A stretch of 64,000 nt of DNA from Tardiphaga sp. (GTDB lineage: Bacteria; Pseudomonadota; Alphaproteobacteria; Rhizobiales; Xanthobacteraceae), in contig NZ_JAQGJT010000036.1 of the NCBI RefSeq assembly GCF_028290495.1, forward strand, positions 1 to 64,000, read 5' to 3'. The notes under the pieces were generated by a model. The model was given only the letters and a program-made list of their open reading frames with translations. It did not search any database and was not told where the DNA came from. This document shows, piece after piece, positions 1 to 9,605 of this stretch; position 1 is the stretch's first letter; the number at the start of each line of letters is the position of its first letter. The position numbers and the translations under genes were made by a program.

Positions 1-2
1 CT

Positions 3-311
3 CTCGCCGGCAGCATCACCGGGCGCTTGCGCAACGGCTTCATTCGCGAGCCTTCGGTAGCGGTGGAGATCGAGGCCTACCGGCCGTTCTTCATCCTCGG
101 CGAAGTCGCGGCCCCCGGGCAGTATCCCTACGTGCCGAACATGAGCGTCGAAAGCGCGGTGGCGATCGCCGGAGGCTTCTCGCCGCGCGCGCGCCGCGAC
201 GAGGTGATGCTGACGCACACGACCGAGCAGGGCATTTTCCGCGCCCCGGTGCCGCTGGGCACGCCGATCGAGCCCGGCGATACGATCCAGATCGGCGAAC
301 GCTGGTTCTGA
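3..311 (+). CDS. Polysaccharide export protein, C-terminal part (5' end outside window)
   Basis: This is the 3' end of a gene whose start lies upstream; the frame is open from base 3 to the TGA at 309-311. The visible 102 residues form an SLBB-type soluble ligand-binding domain, recognisable from the order FFILGEV, PGQYPYVP and the AIAGGF motif, followed by a beta-rich tail ending at a GDTIQI motif. That order is characteristic of Wza/GumB-type periplasmic or outer-membrane proteins that form the exit channel for capsule or exopolysaccharide. The export partners cannot be seen. The family call is firm; the specific polymer is unknown. Confidence 0.85.
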   Translation, partial: LAGSITGRLRNGFIREPSVAVEIEAYRPFFILGEVAAPGQYPYVPNMSVESAVAIAGGFSPRARRDEVMLTHTTEQGIFRAPVPLGTPIEPGDTIQIGERWF

Positions 312-317
312 CGATTG

Positions 318-426
318 GTCATTCCGGGGCGTGCGCAGCGCAAGTTGCGCGCGAACCCGGAACCCCGAAATGTTGTTGAGCACTTCTAGGTTCCGGGTTC
401 GCTCGCCGCTAGCGCCCCGGAATGAC
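318..426. repeat. Intergenic palindromic repeat (REP/BIME-like)
   Basis: The two ends mirror each other: GTCATTCCGGGGC on the left against GCCCCGGAATGAC on the right, with inner arms GAACCCGGAACC and GGTTCCGGGTTCG. The unit fills the gap between two convergent genes and could fold into a long hairpin that also ends transcription from both sides. Palindromes with these ends are common in Bradyrhizobium-type genomes; that is general knowledge, not tested here. Confidence 0.7.
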
Positions 427-448
427 ATCTTACTCTTGTTGCTCGTGC

Positions 449-1123
449 TTACTTCACCAGATGCTTGGCGAAGAACGCCAGGCTGCGCTGCCGGGCGATA
501 TCGGCGCTGGCCTTGTCGTAGCTGGCGCGCTCGTCGCAGCCGAAGCCATGCTGGGCGCCGTCATAGACGAATACTTCCACTTCCGGCCGCTTGGCGCGAA
601 TGATTTCGACATCGCTCAAGGGAATGCCGTGGTCCTGCTCGCCGAAATGCAATTGCGTCGGCACCAGTGGCTTGTCGCCGGCAAATTTGACGATGGCGCC
701 GCCGTAATAGCCGATCGCAGCACTCAGGCCGGTGAGTTTGGTCGCCGCAGAGAACGCGACGCTGCCGCCAAGGCAGAAGCCGATGATCCCGATCGGGCCG
801 ACATCCTTGACCTCGTCGATCGCGGCCTGGGTATCGCGCAGCATCGCGGCCCAATCCGGATTGGCGACGAATTTGCGCGCGATAGCAATTTCCTCGGGCG
901 AATAACCGGACTGAAAGTTGCGCTCGGTGCGATCGAAGATCGACGGTGCGACCGCGACGTAGCCCTGCACGGCGAAACGATCGCAGATGGTGCGGATGTG
1001 ATGATTGACGCCAAAGATCTCCTGGATCACGACTACGGCGCCCTTCGGCGTGCCTTCTGGCGTAGTGCGATAGGCGCCAAGTTCAAACTTGTCCGAGGCG
1101 GTCAGCGTGATGTCTTGTCCCAC
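449..1123 (-). CDS. Dienelactone hydrolase family protein
   Basis: A 224-residue alpha/beta hydrolase, the usual length for the dienelactone hydrolase family. The family nucleophile is a cysteine in the elbow GFCLGG (Cys117); Asp164 in GEQDHG and His192 in QHGFGC complete the triad, and Glu35 in QEIFG is the residue that controls the cysteine. It has no signal peptide, so it is cytoplasmic. In aromatic degradation these enzymes open dienelactones, but many members act on other esters and there is no catechol pathway nearby, so the substrate is open. The start is GTG at 1123. Confidence 0.85.
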   Translation of the reverse strand: MGQDITLTASDKFELGAYRTTPEGTPKGAVVVIQEIFGVNHHIRTICDRFAVQGYVAVAPSIFDRTERNFQSGYSPEEIAIARKFVANPDWAAMLRDTQAAIDEVKDVGPIGIIGFCLGGSVAFSAATKLTGLSAAIGYYGGAIVKFAGDKPLVPTQLHFGEQDHGIPLSDVEIIRAKRPEVEVFVYDGAQHGFGCDERASYDKASADIARQRSLAFFAKHLVK

Positions 1124-1219
1124 GGGTCATCCATTCTTTGTTGGCTGGCGAATTAGCGCTTGATGCGGCAATCGGCCGGGCGACGCAATATGACGGAAAG
1201 CAAGATCGTGTAATGTGAA

Positions 1220-1567
1220 CTACTGCCACATCCAGTTGCGGCCCCAGTCGCCTTTCCAGCCCGTCAGTCGCCCCTTGCGAAATTGCAGGAACAGCCGGTC
1301 GCGCCGATCGAACAAGCCGCTGCCGCCGACGTCGCGGATCGCCAGATAGATCTCGTTGCCGTGGGGGCCGCTGACAAAGGCCAGCGGCACGCCGAGCGCG
1401 CGGGCGGCGTCATCCACGGGCAGGCCGAACGCCAGCGGCGTGTTGTTAGACAACGGTGTGGAAAACGGCGCCGTCGACCATGGACGCAACGGTTGCGCCT
1501 GTGCGGCTGCGACCGTGGACCCCGCCAGCAATCCCGCCAGCATAGTACTGACCAATCTTCGCCTCAT
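1220..1567 (-). CDS. Small exported protein of unknown function
   Basis: A 115-residue protein beginning with a typical Sec signal peptide (MRRRLVSTMLAGLLAGS, with likely cleavage after AQAQ), so periplasmic or surface-exposed. The mature part is short, rich in Gly/Asp/Arg and ends in tryptophans (GDWGRNWMWQ). A GGCGGGGA stretch precedes the ATG at 1567, which makes that start better than one 11 codons upstream. I do not recognise the family. It stands alone between the hydrolase and the iorAB region. Confidence 0.6.
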   Translation of the reverse strand: MRRRLVSTMLAGLLAGSTVAAAQAQPLRPWSTAPFSTPLSNNTPLAFGLPVDDAARALGVPLAFVSGPHGNEIYLAIRDVGGSGLFDRRDRLFLQFRKGRLTGWKGDWGRNWMWQ

Positions 1568-2185
1568 GTGATCCCCGCCTTGCAGGACTAATGCCGACAT
1601 CGCGACATCTAACGATATCCATATGATAAAACATTCGCTGCCGCTGACAACCGCACTGCACTGAATTCAGAAAGGTCGCTGCTGCGTCACGAGCAGATGC
1701 GCTGATGCGGTGCACCGGAACTCTCGTCGCGTATCGAACGCAGGAAACGCCTGGCGATGCGACAGTGGAACGAGGCTTGTTCCGTTCCGCCTGTCAGGAC
1801 ATCAAGAATTTATCGATGAGCCCGGATCGGCATCTTGCAGGTGCAAGGATAGGTTGGTCCCAGACCGATGCAGCACCCGGCGTGCCGCACCGTTTGCATC
1901 GAAGCGGCAAACATCGCAGATGCAGACGTTGGACGTAGACTATAACGCGGTCGCACATTGAAAGTGCGCAGCGCAGCATTTGAGGCGCGCGCACGTGCAT
2001 CGCGACATATCTTCCGAACTATATATCTCGGATTTTATTTCTGGAGCGATTCCAATTTTTATTGCCTCCAGATTGGATCGCGCCCATTCTCGTGGCCAAG
2101 CTCGGCATCGACCCGGTGGGTGTCGAGCGTCCCAAAAGTGAGTTGCCGCCGTAAGCGGTACCGTGCACCGGCAGGGGAAGAAGCG
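1568..2185. other. Long intergenic region upstream of iorAB
   Basis: No convincing gene is present. It must carry the promoter of the iorAB pair and probably that of the leftward small gene. A short frame ending at about 2154 has a protein-like last 25 codons ([17 protein letters not shown]) but no start and no recognised relative; it could be the tail of a lost gene. No clear promoter boxes could be assigned. Confidence 0.4.
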
Positions 2186-2674
2186 ATGCCTAACCTGACT
2201 ATCAATGGACGGAATATGTCCGTCGATGCGGCCGGCGACACGCCGCTGCTGTGGGTGATCCGCGAACAACTGCAGATGACAGGCACCAAATTCGGCTGCG
2301 GCGCCGGCCTGTGCGGCGCGTGCACGGTGCATGTCAACGGCGAGGCCGTGCGTTCGTGCCAGACCGCCATCAGTGACGTCGCCGGCAAGAAAATCACAAC
2401 CATCGAAGGGCTCAGCGCCAAGGGCGATCATCCGCTACAGAAAGCGTGGATCGCCGAGCAGGTCCCGCAATGCGGCTACTGCCAGTCCGGTCAGATCATG
2501 CAGGCGGCTTCGCTGCTGGCCCGGAACAGCAATCCGACCAAGGAAGAAGTGATCGAGCACATGGACGGCAATCTGTGCCGCTGCATGACCTATTCGCGGA
2601 TTCAGAAGGCTGTGATGCGCGCCGCGTCCGAGATGCGGACCGCGACGGCGGCCAGCGATCGGAGGAACACATGA
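2186..2674 (+). CDS. iorA: Isoquinoline 1-oxidoreductase alpha subunit (2Fe-2S protein)
   Basis: A 162-residue small subunit of a xanthine-oxidase-family molybdenum hydroxylase. It has a plant-type ferredoxin cluster (Cys38, 43, 46 and 58, in [11 protein letters not shown] and SC) and a second four-cysteine helical 2Fe-2S domain (Cys96, 99, 131 and 133, in CGYC and CRC). It passes electrons from the molybdenum site of IorB to an acceptor. The ATG at 2186 follows GGGGAAG and gives exactly the family length; the frame is open for 76 codons upstream but that part resembles nothing. The stop overlaps the start of iorB (ATGA), so the two are translationally coupled. IorAB-type enzymes lack the FAD subunit, and none is present here. 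Confidence 0.85.
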   Translation: MPNLTINGRNMSVDAAGDTPLLWVIREQLQMTGTKFGCGAGLCGACTVHVNGEAVRSCQTAISDVAGKKITTIEGLSAKGDHPLQKAWIAEQVPQCGYCQSGQIMQAASLLARNSNPTKEEVIEHMDGNLCRCMTYSRIQKAVMRAASEMRTATAASDRRNT

Positions 2675-4953
2675 ACAGTCACGTGAAAGTCAACAACGGC
2701 GCAACGGCCGATCTTAGCCGACGCTCGTTCCTCGTCGGCAGCGCCGCCACCGGCCTCGTGCTCGGCTACGCCGCGATTCCCGGCTTCGACCAGGCGCTGG
2801 CTGCGCCCGGCAATTTCGAACCCAGCGTCTGGTACGCCATCGCGCCGGACGGTCTCGTAACCGTCACTTGCGGCAAAGCGGATATGGGGCAGCACATTGC
2901 CTCTACGATGGCGCAGATCGTGGCTGAGGAGCTTGGCTCGTCATGGAAGGACATGCGGGTGCGGCTCGCCTCCAACGATCCGAAATTCAACGACCCCGTT
3001 CTCGGCGCGCAGATCACCGGCGGCAGCTGGAGCACGATGATGAATTTCGATGCCATGAGCCGTGCCGGGGCCGCCGGCCGGATGGCGCTGGTCGATGCGG
3101 CCGCCGGCATCATGGGCGTGCCGTCTGCCGAACTGACGGTGCGGGAGTCTGTAGTCTCGCACGCGAAATCGAAGAAGTCTCTGAGCTTCGCCGAATTGGT
3201 CAAGAGCGGTAAGGCGACCAAGACGTTCACACCGGATGAGCTGAAGGCGATCAAGTTGAAGACACCGGACCAGTACACCCTGATCGGCGTCTCGGTGCCG
3301 CAGATCGACATTCCCTCCAAGACCAACGGAACGGCGAAATACGGCATCGATACATTCCTGCCCGGCATGGTCTACGGCAAGCTCGTGATGCCGCCGGTAC
3401 GCTACGGCGCCACGGTGAAGGCGGTCGATGATGCCGCGGCCAAGAAGGTCCCGGGCTTCATCAAGGCGGTGATCATCGATGACAAGACGGGGTCCACCTC
3501 CGGCTGGGTGGTTGCCGTCGCGAACACCTACGTCAATGCCCGAAAGGCGGCGGAGGCGCTCAAGGTGACGTGGGACAATGGGCCGAATGCCAAGGCGTCG
3601 AGCGAGTCCCTGCTGACAGAAGCGAAGCGCTTGCAGGGCCTCGATGATTCCGGGCTGTTCTTCGTCAAGACCGGCGATACCGGCGCGGCGCTGGGCTCGG
3701 CCGTGAAAGTGGTCGAGGCGGAGTACACGACGAGCATCAACATCCACGCGCCGATGGAACCGATGAACGCCACGGCGCAGTTGCAGGGCGATATCTGGCA
3801 TCTGTATTCCGGCAACCAGTTCGCGACTCGCACCGGCGGCATTGCCGCCGCAGCGCTCGGTGTTGATCCGAAATTTGTCGTCATGCACCAGCTGTGGCTA
3901 GGAGGCGGCTTTGGCCGGCGCCTTGACGCCGACATGATGGTGCCGGCGGTGCTGGCGGCCAAGGCCGTCGGCAAGCCGGTCAAGGTGATCTATTCGCGCG
4001 AGGACGATATGACGATGGACTTCTCGCGCCCACTCACTTTCCAGAAGCTCAAGGCAGGGCTCGACGGTGACGGCAAGGTCGTCGCGCTGAATCATGATGT
4101 CGTCAGCGCGTGGCCGACCAAACGCTGGGGCATTCCTGATTTCCTGTCGCCTTCGGTCGACAAGAAGGGTGCGCTTGATGCCTTCACGGTCAACGGCGCG
4201 GACTTTTTCTATTCGGTACCAAACCACAATGTCCGCGCCATCCTCAACGAGATGGCGCAACAGGCGACGCCGTCCGGGCAGTTGCGTTCGGTGGCGCCCG
4301 GCTGGACGTTCTGGGCGGTGGAAAGCATGATCGACGAACTCGCTCATGCTGCCGGAAAGGATCCCGCCCAGTTCCGGATCGCGATGCTCGACGGGGCGGG
4401 CGACAATGCCGGCGGCGCGCAGCGGCTGCGCAACACGTTGCTCGCCGCGATGGGGCTGGCTGGTTACGGCACCAGAAAACTGCCCAAAGGCGAGGGCATG
4501 GGCGTTGCCTGCGTGTCATCGCAGGAACGCGCGACTGCGAGCTGGACGGCCTGTGTCGCCCATGTCGCCGTCGCCGACTCCGGCGAGGTGAAGGTGAAGA
4601 AGCTTACCGTCGCGACCGATGTCGGTACCCAGGTGCATCCCGACAATATCCGCGCCCAGGTAGAAGGCGCGGCGCTGTGGGGGGTGTCGCTGGCGATGTA
4701 CGAGAAGGCGACGCTGAAGGATGGCGGCATCGAACAGAACAACTTCGATAGCTACACGCCGCTGCGAATGAGCCAGATGCCGGAGGTGGCGATCTCTGTC
4801 ATTGCCAACGGCGAGAAAGCCACCGGCGTCGGCGAACCCGCTGTCACCGTTGTCGCGCCGGCGCTCGCCAATGCGATCTTCAATGCCGTCGGCGCCCGGG
4901 TTCGCTCGCTGCCGATTACCGCCGAGGCCGTCAAGGGCGCGATGAAGGCCTGA
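2671..4953 (+). CDS. iorB: Isoquinoline 1-oxidoreductase beta subunit (molybdopterin-binding, Tat-exported)
   Basis: A 760-residue large subunit of an IorAB-type aldehyde or N-heterocycle hydroxylase. It starts with a twin-arginine signal ([13 protein letters not shown], residues 16-28), as expected for periplasmic IorB-type enzymes, and the partner IorA would be carried along folded. The C-terminal GVGEPAV motif contains the glutamate that acts as catalytic base in this superfamily. The ATG lies in GGAGGAACACATG and overlaps the iorA stop. The true substrate cannot be told from sequence: relatives include isoquinoline and nicotinate hydroxylases and membrane aldehyde dehydrogenases. No cytochrome subunit or XdhC-like maturation gene is adjacent. 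Confidence 0.85.
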   Translation: MNSHVKVNNGATADLSRRSFLVGSAATGLVLGYAAIPGFDQALAAPGNFEPSVWYAIAPDGLVTVTCGKADMGQHIASTMAQIVAEELGSSWKDMRVRLASNDPKFNDPVLGAQITGGSWSTMMNFDAMSRAGAAGRMALVDAAAGIMGVPSAELTVRESVVSHAKSKKSLSFAELVKSGKATKTFTPDELKAIKLKTPDQYTLIGVSVPQIDIPSKTNGTAKYGIDTFLPGMVYGKLVMPPVRYGATVKAVDDAAAKKVPGFIKAVIIDDKTGSTSGWVVAVANTYVNARKAAEALKVTWDNGPNAKASSESLLTEAKRLQGLDDSGLFFVKTGDTGAALGSAVKVVEAEYTTSINIHAPMEPMNATAQLQGDIWHLYSGNQFATRTGGIAAAALGVDPKFVVMHQLWLGGGFGRRLDADMMVPAVLAAKAVGKPVKVIYSREDDMTMDFSRPLTFQKLKAGLDGDGKVVALNHDVVSAWPTKRWGIPDFLSPSVDKKGALDAFTVNGADFFYSVPNHNVRAILNEMAQQATPSGQLRSVAPGWTFWAVESMIDELAHAAGKDPAQFRIAMLDGAGDNAGGAQRLRNTLLAAMGLAGYGTRKLPKGEGMGVACVSSQERATASWTACVAHVAVADSGEVKVKKLTVATDVGTQVHPDNIRAQVEGAALWGVSLAMYEKATLKDGGIEQNNFDSYTPLRMSQMPEVAISVIANGEKATGVGEPAVTVVAPALANAIFNAVGARVRSLPITAEAVKGAMKA

Positions 4954-4965
4954 CGACAACTCAGC

Positions 4966-4997
4966 CAGACCTGCCGGGCCCAGCCCCGGCAGGTCTG
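4966..4997 (+). terminator. Hairpin terminator after iorAB
   Basis: A perfect 13-bp stem (CAGACCTGCCGGG at 4966-4978 and its complement at 4985-4997) with a 6-base loop lies 13 bases after the iorB stop. There is no T-run, so termination may be weak or factor-assisted. Confidence 0.65.
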
Positions 4998-5200
4998 TGA
5001 TGGGCTCGATGTGCGGCGCGGTTCTTTATCATTTTAATCAAAATTTGGGGACGACGGCAGGCCGGCGTTAGTCGCGTTTGCTTGCGGCATGCGCAAGCGG
5101 GGGCGATCACAATGCATTAACAATATACGTTAAGCTTCGGGAACCCCGTCATGGGGTAGCTATGTCCCGCTGCGGTGGGTTGCCGCATGATTGAGGGCAT

Positions 5201-6295
5201 ATGACCGCTTCCGTCTCTTCATCGCCGGTGCGCCGCCGGCTGCTGCTGGCATCCGACCGCAGCGATCACAGCGTCGAACTCGCGGAAATCCTGAACAAGG
5301 TAGGTGACGTCGAGGTCATCGCTACTGCCGACATTCCGGACCTCCCCGGCGAGATGTCCGGCATCGTCGTCGATATCAACTTGCGCTCCGCCGAAGCCGT
5401 GCAGCGCATCCGTAACAAACTGCGCGCGCCGGCCTATGAAGCGGTGCCGCGGTTGTTCGTGCTGGCCGATGCGCTGCATCACGGCGCGATGCAGGCCTGG
5501 GCGCTCGGCGCCACGGATACAATCGCTCGGCCGTTCGACGCCAAAGGCGTCATGCAGCGGATTCGCTCCGCTTTCCCCGATCCGCATGACGAGGATTTTT
5601 CCGTCAGTGGCAAGGCGCTGACGCGCGGCGTCGAGGCCGCGCACGCGGTGATGGTCAAGATCTTCGAGAAGCTGCCGGCTGGCGAGCCGCTGACCTTCCA
5701 GGACGTGATGCAGGCGGAAAACGCCATTTTAAAAGCAATCAAACGCTCGTCGCTGCGCGAATGGCTGGCCACCGTCGGCCGCCACCACCACAACAGCTAC
5801 CGGCACTGCCTGTTCGTCACCGGCTTCGCGGTCGCCTTCGCACAGCATCTCGGCATGCGCGAGGAGGACCAGCGCCGGCTGACCCGCGCGGCGCTGGTGC
5901 ACGACGTAGGCAAGGCGTTTACGCCGGTGGCCATTCTCGACAAGCCCGGCAAGCTGACCGAGGACGAGACCGCCGAGATGCGCAAGCATCCGCGGCAGGG
6001 CTTCGAGGCGCTGGTCGCGCAGGGCAGCTTTCCCCGCGAGATGCTCGACGTGGTTCTGCATCACCACGAATATCTCGACGGCACCGGCTATCCCGATGGG
6101 CTGAAGGGCGACCAGATCAGCGATATCGTCCGCCTGATGACCATCGTCGATATCCACGCCGCTTTGGTCGAGCGCCGCGCCTACCGCATGCCATTCACCC
6201 ACGCCAAGGCGTTCGAGATCATGGAGCAGATGGGCGACAAGCTCGACCAGCAATTGCTGCAGGTGTTCCGCCCGGTCGCGCTGGGGGCGTACTAA
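5201..6295 (+). CDS. HD-GYP domain protein with degenerate receiver (cyclic-di-GMP phosphodiesterase candidate)
   Basis: A 364-residue protein. Residues 10-125 resemble a response-regulator receiver fold but lack an obvious phosphoacceptor aspartate pocket. Residues 195-355 are an HD-GYP domain with the HD pair in LVHDVGK (234-235), the HHHE motif (287-290) and DGTGYP (293-298). Members with an intact HD and GYP motif hydrolyse cyclic-di-GMP, as RpfG does; both motifs are intact here. It is monocistronic, with about 200 bases of upstream sequence after the iorAB terminator and a GAGGG just before the ATG. The degenerate receiver suggests control by a protein partner rather than by phosphorylation; that is inference. 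Confidence 0.85.
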   Translation: MTASVSSSPVRRRLLLASDRSDHSVELAEILNKVGDVEVIATADIPDLPGEMSGIVVDINLRSAEAVQRIRNKLRAPAYEAVPRLFVLADALHHGAMQAWALGATDTIARPFDAKGVMQRIRSAFPDPHDEDFSVSGKALTRGVEAAHAVMVKIFEKLPAGEPLTFQDVMQAENAILKAIKRSSLREWLATVGRHHHNSYRHCLFVTGFAVAFAQHLGMREEDQRRLTRAALVHDVGKAFTPVAILDKPGKLTEDETAEMRKHPRQGFEALVAQGSFPREMLDVVLHHHEYLDGTGYPDGLKGDQISDIVRLMTIVDIHAALVERRAYRMPFTHAKAFEIMEQMGDKLDQQLLQVFRPVALGAY

Positions 6296-6332
6296 TTTAG
6301 GCGCTTCTTCCGTTTCCCGGACGCGGTGCAGA

Positions 6333-7919
6333 TCACTGCAGCAGCTTTCTCAGTTCTGCTTTGGCGACCTTCTCCAGCGTTGATCGGGGCATTTCGGCGA
6401 CGAAGCGGATTTCGCGTGGCACCTTGAAGTCGGCCAGCGCGCGGCGGCAGGCCGCCATGACGCTATCGTGCAAAGCGGCAGTCGCCTGCGCCACATTGGC
6501 CTGCGGGATGATGAACACCACCGGCACCTCATCGAGCATCGCGTGTTTCATGCCGACCACCGCGGCCTCACGGACGCCCGGCACGGTGATCACGACCTGC
6601 TCGATTTCGGAGGCCGCAACGTTCTCGCCGCCGACCTTCAGCATGTCCTTGGAGCGGTCACCGAACTTCAGGAAGCCGTGGTCGAGCAGCGTGACGCGGT
6701 CGCCGGTGAGGAAATAGCCGTGCTCGTCGAAGCTCTCGCGCGTGGCCTTTTCATTGTGCAGGTATTCCTTGAACAGCGACAGGCCGGGCACGCCGAGGAG
6801 GGATAGGTTGCCGGTCTCGCCGGGCCGCACCGGCGTGCCGTCGTCATGGGTGACGCGCAAGGTGTATTCGGTCGCGGGGCGGCCGATCGCCATCGGCGTG
6901 TTGGGCTGGTCGACCTCGCCGATGATGCCGTGGCTGATGGTCTCGGTCATGCCCCACCAGCCGATGATCGGAATGCCGAAGGCGCGGAACGCCGGCGGAT
7001 CGCCGAAGGCTGTGCCCCAGAGCCGAAAGCTGTGGTGCTTCGGAATATCGTGCTCAAGCAGTGCCTTCAGGCAGAAGCCGATGGTCGAAAGCCAGGTGGC
7101 GCGATGCTCGGCGGCGGCGCTCCAAAACCGCCGCGCTGAGAACCGCGGCTGGATCACGCAGCTGCCGCCGACCCAGAGAGTGGCGAGCACCGAATAGGCC
7201 AGCGCATTGGTGTGAAACAGCGGCAGGTAGGCCATGTGCACATCCGACTTGTGCAGGTCCTGATGCGCGGCATTGACCTTGCCGCCCCACAGCGCATTGG
7301 CATGGGTCCACAGCACGGCCTTCGGCCGCGATGTCGTGCCCGACGTATATTGTACGCTGCAATGCGCCTGCGGATCGGTGGCGCGGCGCGGCCGGTCGGC
7401 GCTATCCGCAAACAGCGCGTCGAAGCGTTCGGCCGCAGCCGGCATGTCGATGGCGGCGGGCTCGGCGCCTGCATCGTGCGAGGTCACGGCGATCCAGCGC
7501 AGGCTCTTGCCGTTGGCCGCGACCAGTTCGGCATAAGAGGGCTGGGTGATCGCGGCCACAGCGCCGCAATGCCCGGCGAAATATTCCAGCTCCGCCGCGG
7601 CGGACCGGGTGTTGGTGGTGACGGCGATGGCGCCGAGTTCGGCGCAAGCGAACCAGCTCAGCATCGCCTCGATGCAGTTGTCGAGATGGATCAGGATGAA
7701 GTCGCCGGGCCGGATGCCGCGCTTTACCAGTCCCGCGGCGAGCGCTCCGACGCGGTCGTGGAATTCGCCGTAGCTCCAATGCCGCGCCGGTGCATCGAAC
7801 GGTGCCCAGATCAGAAACGGGTGGTCGCGCCGCGTCTCCGCATGCATCCGCAGCAGCCACGGCACATCCATGCCCGTGAAGGGGCCGACCACGCCTGGCG
7901 GTGTTGCGGGATGGGGCAT
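6333..7919 (-). CDS. Acyl-CoA synthetase / AMP-dependent ligase
   Basis: A 528-residue class I adenylate-forming enzyme, the usual length. The phosphate loop reads YTSGTTSRPKAV, with Ser replacing the usual Gly after SGTT; later motifs are GWWGMTE, YFLTGDRV and the hinge FLKFGDRSKD. The conserved C-terminal lysine is in LEKVAKAELRK. It activates a carboxylic acid as acyl-AMP and transfers it to CoA; the sequence is nearest to CaiC or medium-chain fatty acid ligases, but the acid is unknown. The ATG at 7919 is chosen because GGAGGAAGC precedes it directly; the frame stays open for about 100 codons upstream without protein-like sequence. A VOC protein on the same strand lies just upstream. Confidence 0.8.
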   Translation of the reverse strand: MPHPATPPGVVGPFTGMDVPWLLRMHAETRRDHPFLIWAPFDAPARHWSYGEFHDRVGALAAGLVKRGIRPGDFILIHLDNCIEAMLSWFACAELGAIAVTTNTRSAAAELEYFAGHCGAVAAITQPSYAELVAANGKSLRWIAVTSHDAGAEPAAIDMPAAAERFDALFADSADRPRRATDPQAHCSVQYTSGTTSRPKAVLWTHANALWGGKVNAAHQDLHKSDVHMAYLPLFHTNALAYSVLATLWVGGSCVIQPRFSARRFWSAAAEHRATWLSTIGFCLKALLEHDIPKHHSFRLWGTAFGDPPAFRAFGIPIIGWWGMTETISHGIIGEVDQPNTPMAIGRPATEYTLRVTHDDGTPVRPGETGNLSLLGVPGLSLFKEYLHNEKATRESFDEHGYFLTGDRVTLLDHGFLKFGDRSKDMLKVGGENVAASEIEQVVITVPGVREAAVVGMKHAMLDEVPVVFIIPQANVAQATAALHDSVMAACRRALADFKVPREIRFVAEMPRSTLEKVAKAELRKLLQ

Positions 7920-8050
7920 GCTTCCTCCGTCGGAAGTCCCCGGGATCCCGCTGTTGCGCGGCGTGGCTTCCGTTTGTTTTCTTGGGCATTCTTTGTGCCA
8001 CTGGAAAAGGGCAGGTGCAAACCGTGGAGGCTCTTCAGCCCAACTCGTCA

Positions 8051-8464
8051 TCAGCCCATTTCGTAGGAAGAAATTTCGATCAGGCTGCCGTCGGGGTCGC
8101 GGCAATAGACCGAGCGCAGCACGCCGCGCGCGCCTTGCTTGGCGGTCGGGCCTTCCTCGATGGCCACGCCGGAGGCGTAAAGATGCGCCACCACCTCGTC
8201 CGGCGAGGCCGCCGTGAGGAAACACAGGTCGTCGCTGCCAGCCATCTCATGGGCCGCCGTGAACCACTCTGTTTTGTGGGCATCCACCGGGCGCAAATTG
8301 ATTTTCTGTGTGCCGAAATTCACCGAGGTGCGCGGCATCTTGCCGTGACCGGGGTCGAATACCCGAATCTCCATGCCGAGCACTTTCTTATACCAGACTG
8401 CGGAGCGCCGGACGTCAGCGACGTTGAGGACAAGATGGTCGAGCGCGGTGACGGTGACGGGCAT
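8051..8464 (-). CDS. VOC family protein (glyoxalase / dioxygenase fold)
   Basis: A 137-residue protein with the two beta-alpha-beta-beta-beta halves of the vicinal oxygen chelate fold. Candidate metal ligands are His9 in LDHLVLNV and the glutamate in GSLIEISSYE near the C-terminus. Families of this length include glyoxalase I-like enzymes and fosfomycin-resistance-like proteins. The ATG at 8464 is preceded by AAGGACC. It is read in the same direction as the acyl-CoA ligase, 131 bases upstream of it, and may share its transcript. The substrate is unknown. Confidence 0.75.
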   Translation of the reverse strand: MPVTVTALDHLVLNVADVRRSAVWYKKVLGMEIRVFDPGHGKMPRTSVNFGTQKINLRPVDAHKTEWFTAAHEMAGSDDLCFLTAASPDEVVAHLYASGVAIEEGPTAKQGARGVLRSVYCRDPDGSLIEISSYEMG

Positions 8465-8591
8465 GGCGGGTCCTTGCGGGGTGCGGGGCGACGCCGCACT
8501 GGTCGATAGTTGAATTGCTTGGTACAAGTTGGCGTTGTCAATTCAACACATGCTGACCGCGCGACAAGCCGCGGCAGCGGGGAGAAAACAT

Positions 8592-9566
8592 ATGACTTCA
8601 CGTCGTGCCGCGATCGGTTGGATCGCGCTGGGCTTATCTGCATTCAGTTTCATGAGCAGCGCGTCGGCGCTGGATTATCCGACGCGGCCGGTGCGCTTCG
8701 TGGTCGGCTATCCCGCCGGTGGCGCCACCGACATTCTCGCCCGGCTGATCGGGCAGCGTCTGTCCGAACGCACCGGGCAGCAGTTCGTGATCGAGAACAA
8801 GCCGGGCGCGGGCAACAATATCGGCACCGAGGCTGTCGTTAACGCGGAGCCGGACGGCTACACTATCCTGCTGGTCAATCCGGCGAATTACATCAACGCG
8901 ACGCTGTATTCCAAGCTCAATTTCAACTTCCTGCGCGACATCGCGCCGGTGGCGGCCTTCAACCGTACCGCCAATGTGATGACCGTCGCCAAGGAAGTGC
9001 CGGCGAAGAATGTCGCCGAATTCATTGCCTATGTGAAAGCCAATCCGGGCAAGGTGAACATGGCGTCGTCCGGCAACGGCACCTCGGTGCATCTGTCCGG
9101 CGAGATGTTCATGATGATGTCGGGCGCCAAGATGCAGCACATTCCGTATCGCGGCGCCGCGCTGGCGATCACCGATATGCTCGGCGGCCAGGTGCAGGTG
9201 ATCTTCGACAACATGCCGTCGATCATCCAGCACATCAAGGGAGGCAGCCTGCGCGCGCTGGCCGTGACGACTGCGGAGAAGTCGGAGCTGCTGCCGGACG
9301 TGCCGACGCTGGGTGCGACGGTCCCAGGTTACGAGGCCAGCGCGCTGTTCGGGATGGGGGCGCCGAAGAAGACCCCGCCGGAAATCATCGCCAAGCTCAA
9401 TAGCGAGGTCAACGCCGTGCTGGCGGAGCCCGCGGTTAAGGCGCGGCTGATCGAGCTCGGCGGCGATCCCCTGATCGGGCCGCCGGAAGCCTTCGGCAAG
9501 ATGATCGCGGATGAAACTGCGAAGTGGGAGAAGGTCGTCCAGGCCGCCGGCGTCAAGATCGACTGA
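8592..9566 (+). CDS. Tripartite tricarboxylate transporter family receptor (TctC/Bug)
   Basis: A 324-residue periplasmic binding protein of the Bug family. It has a Sec signal peptide, the family opening DYPTRPVRFVVGYPAGG with the ATDILAR helix, and IENKPGAGNNIG, which forms part of the carboxylate-binding pocket. Such proteins bind dicarboxylates, aromatic acids or amides, usually to feed a TctAB permease. No tctA or tctB lies nearby, which is common for orphan Bug proteins. The ATG at 8592 follows GGGGAG. It diverges from the VOC/ligase pair, so the acyl-CoA ligase could act on its ligand; that is inference only. Confidence 0.85.
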   Translation: MTSRRAAIGWIALGLSAFSFMSSASALDYPTRPVRFVVGYPAGGATDILARLIGQRLSERTGQQFVIENKPGAGNNIGTEAVVNAEPDGYTILLVNPANYINATLYSKLNFNFLRDIAPVAAFNRTANVMTVAKEVPAKNVAEFIAYVKANPGKVNMASSGNGTSVHLSGEMFMMMSGAKMQHIPYRGAALAITDMLGGQVQVIFDNMPSIIQHIKGGSLRALAVTTAEKSELLPDVPTLGATVPGYEASALFGMGAPKKTPPEIIAKLNSEVNAVLAEPAVKARLIELGGDPLIGPPEAFGKMIADETAKWEKVVQAAGVKID

Positions 9567-9588
9567 GGACGCAGCCTCTTGCGCGGCT

Positions 9589-9605
9589 GGCGGCGTTACG
9601 CCGCC
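9589..9605. terminator. Hairpin between convergent genes
   Basis: GGCGGCG and CGCCGCC pair around TTA between the convergent ends of the Bug protein gene and the methyltransferase-fold gene, overlapping the stop of the latter. It could terminate from both sides. There is no T-run. Confidence 0.4.

Noticed and set aside
1984-2154. Short frame with a protein-like end ([17 protein letters not shown]) before iorA
   Set aside because: It has no start codon or ribosome-binding site and I recognise no family; kept only as a possible gene tail in the intergenic note.
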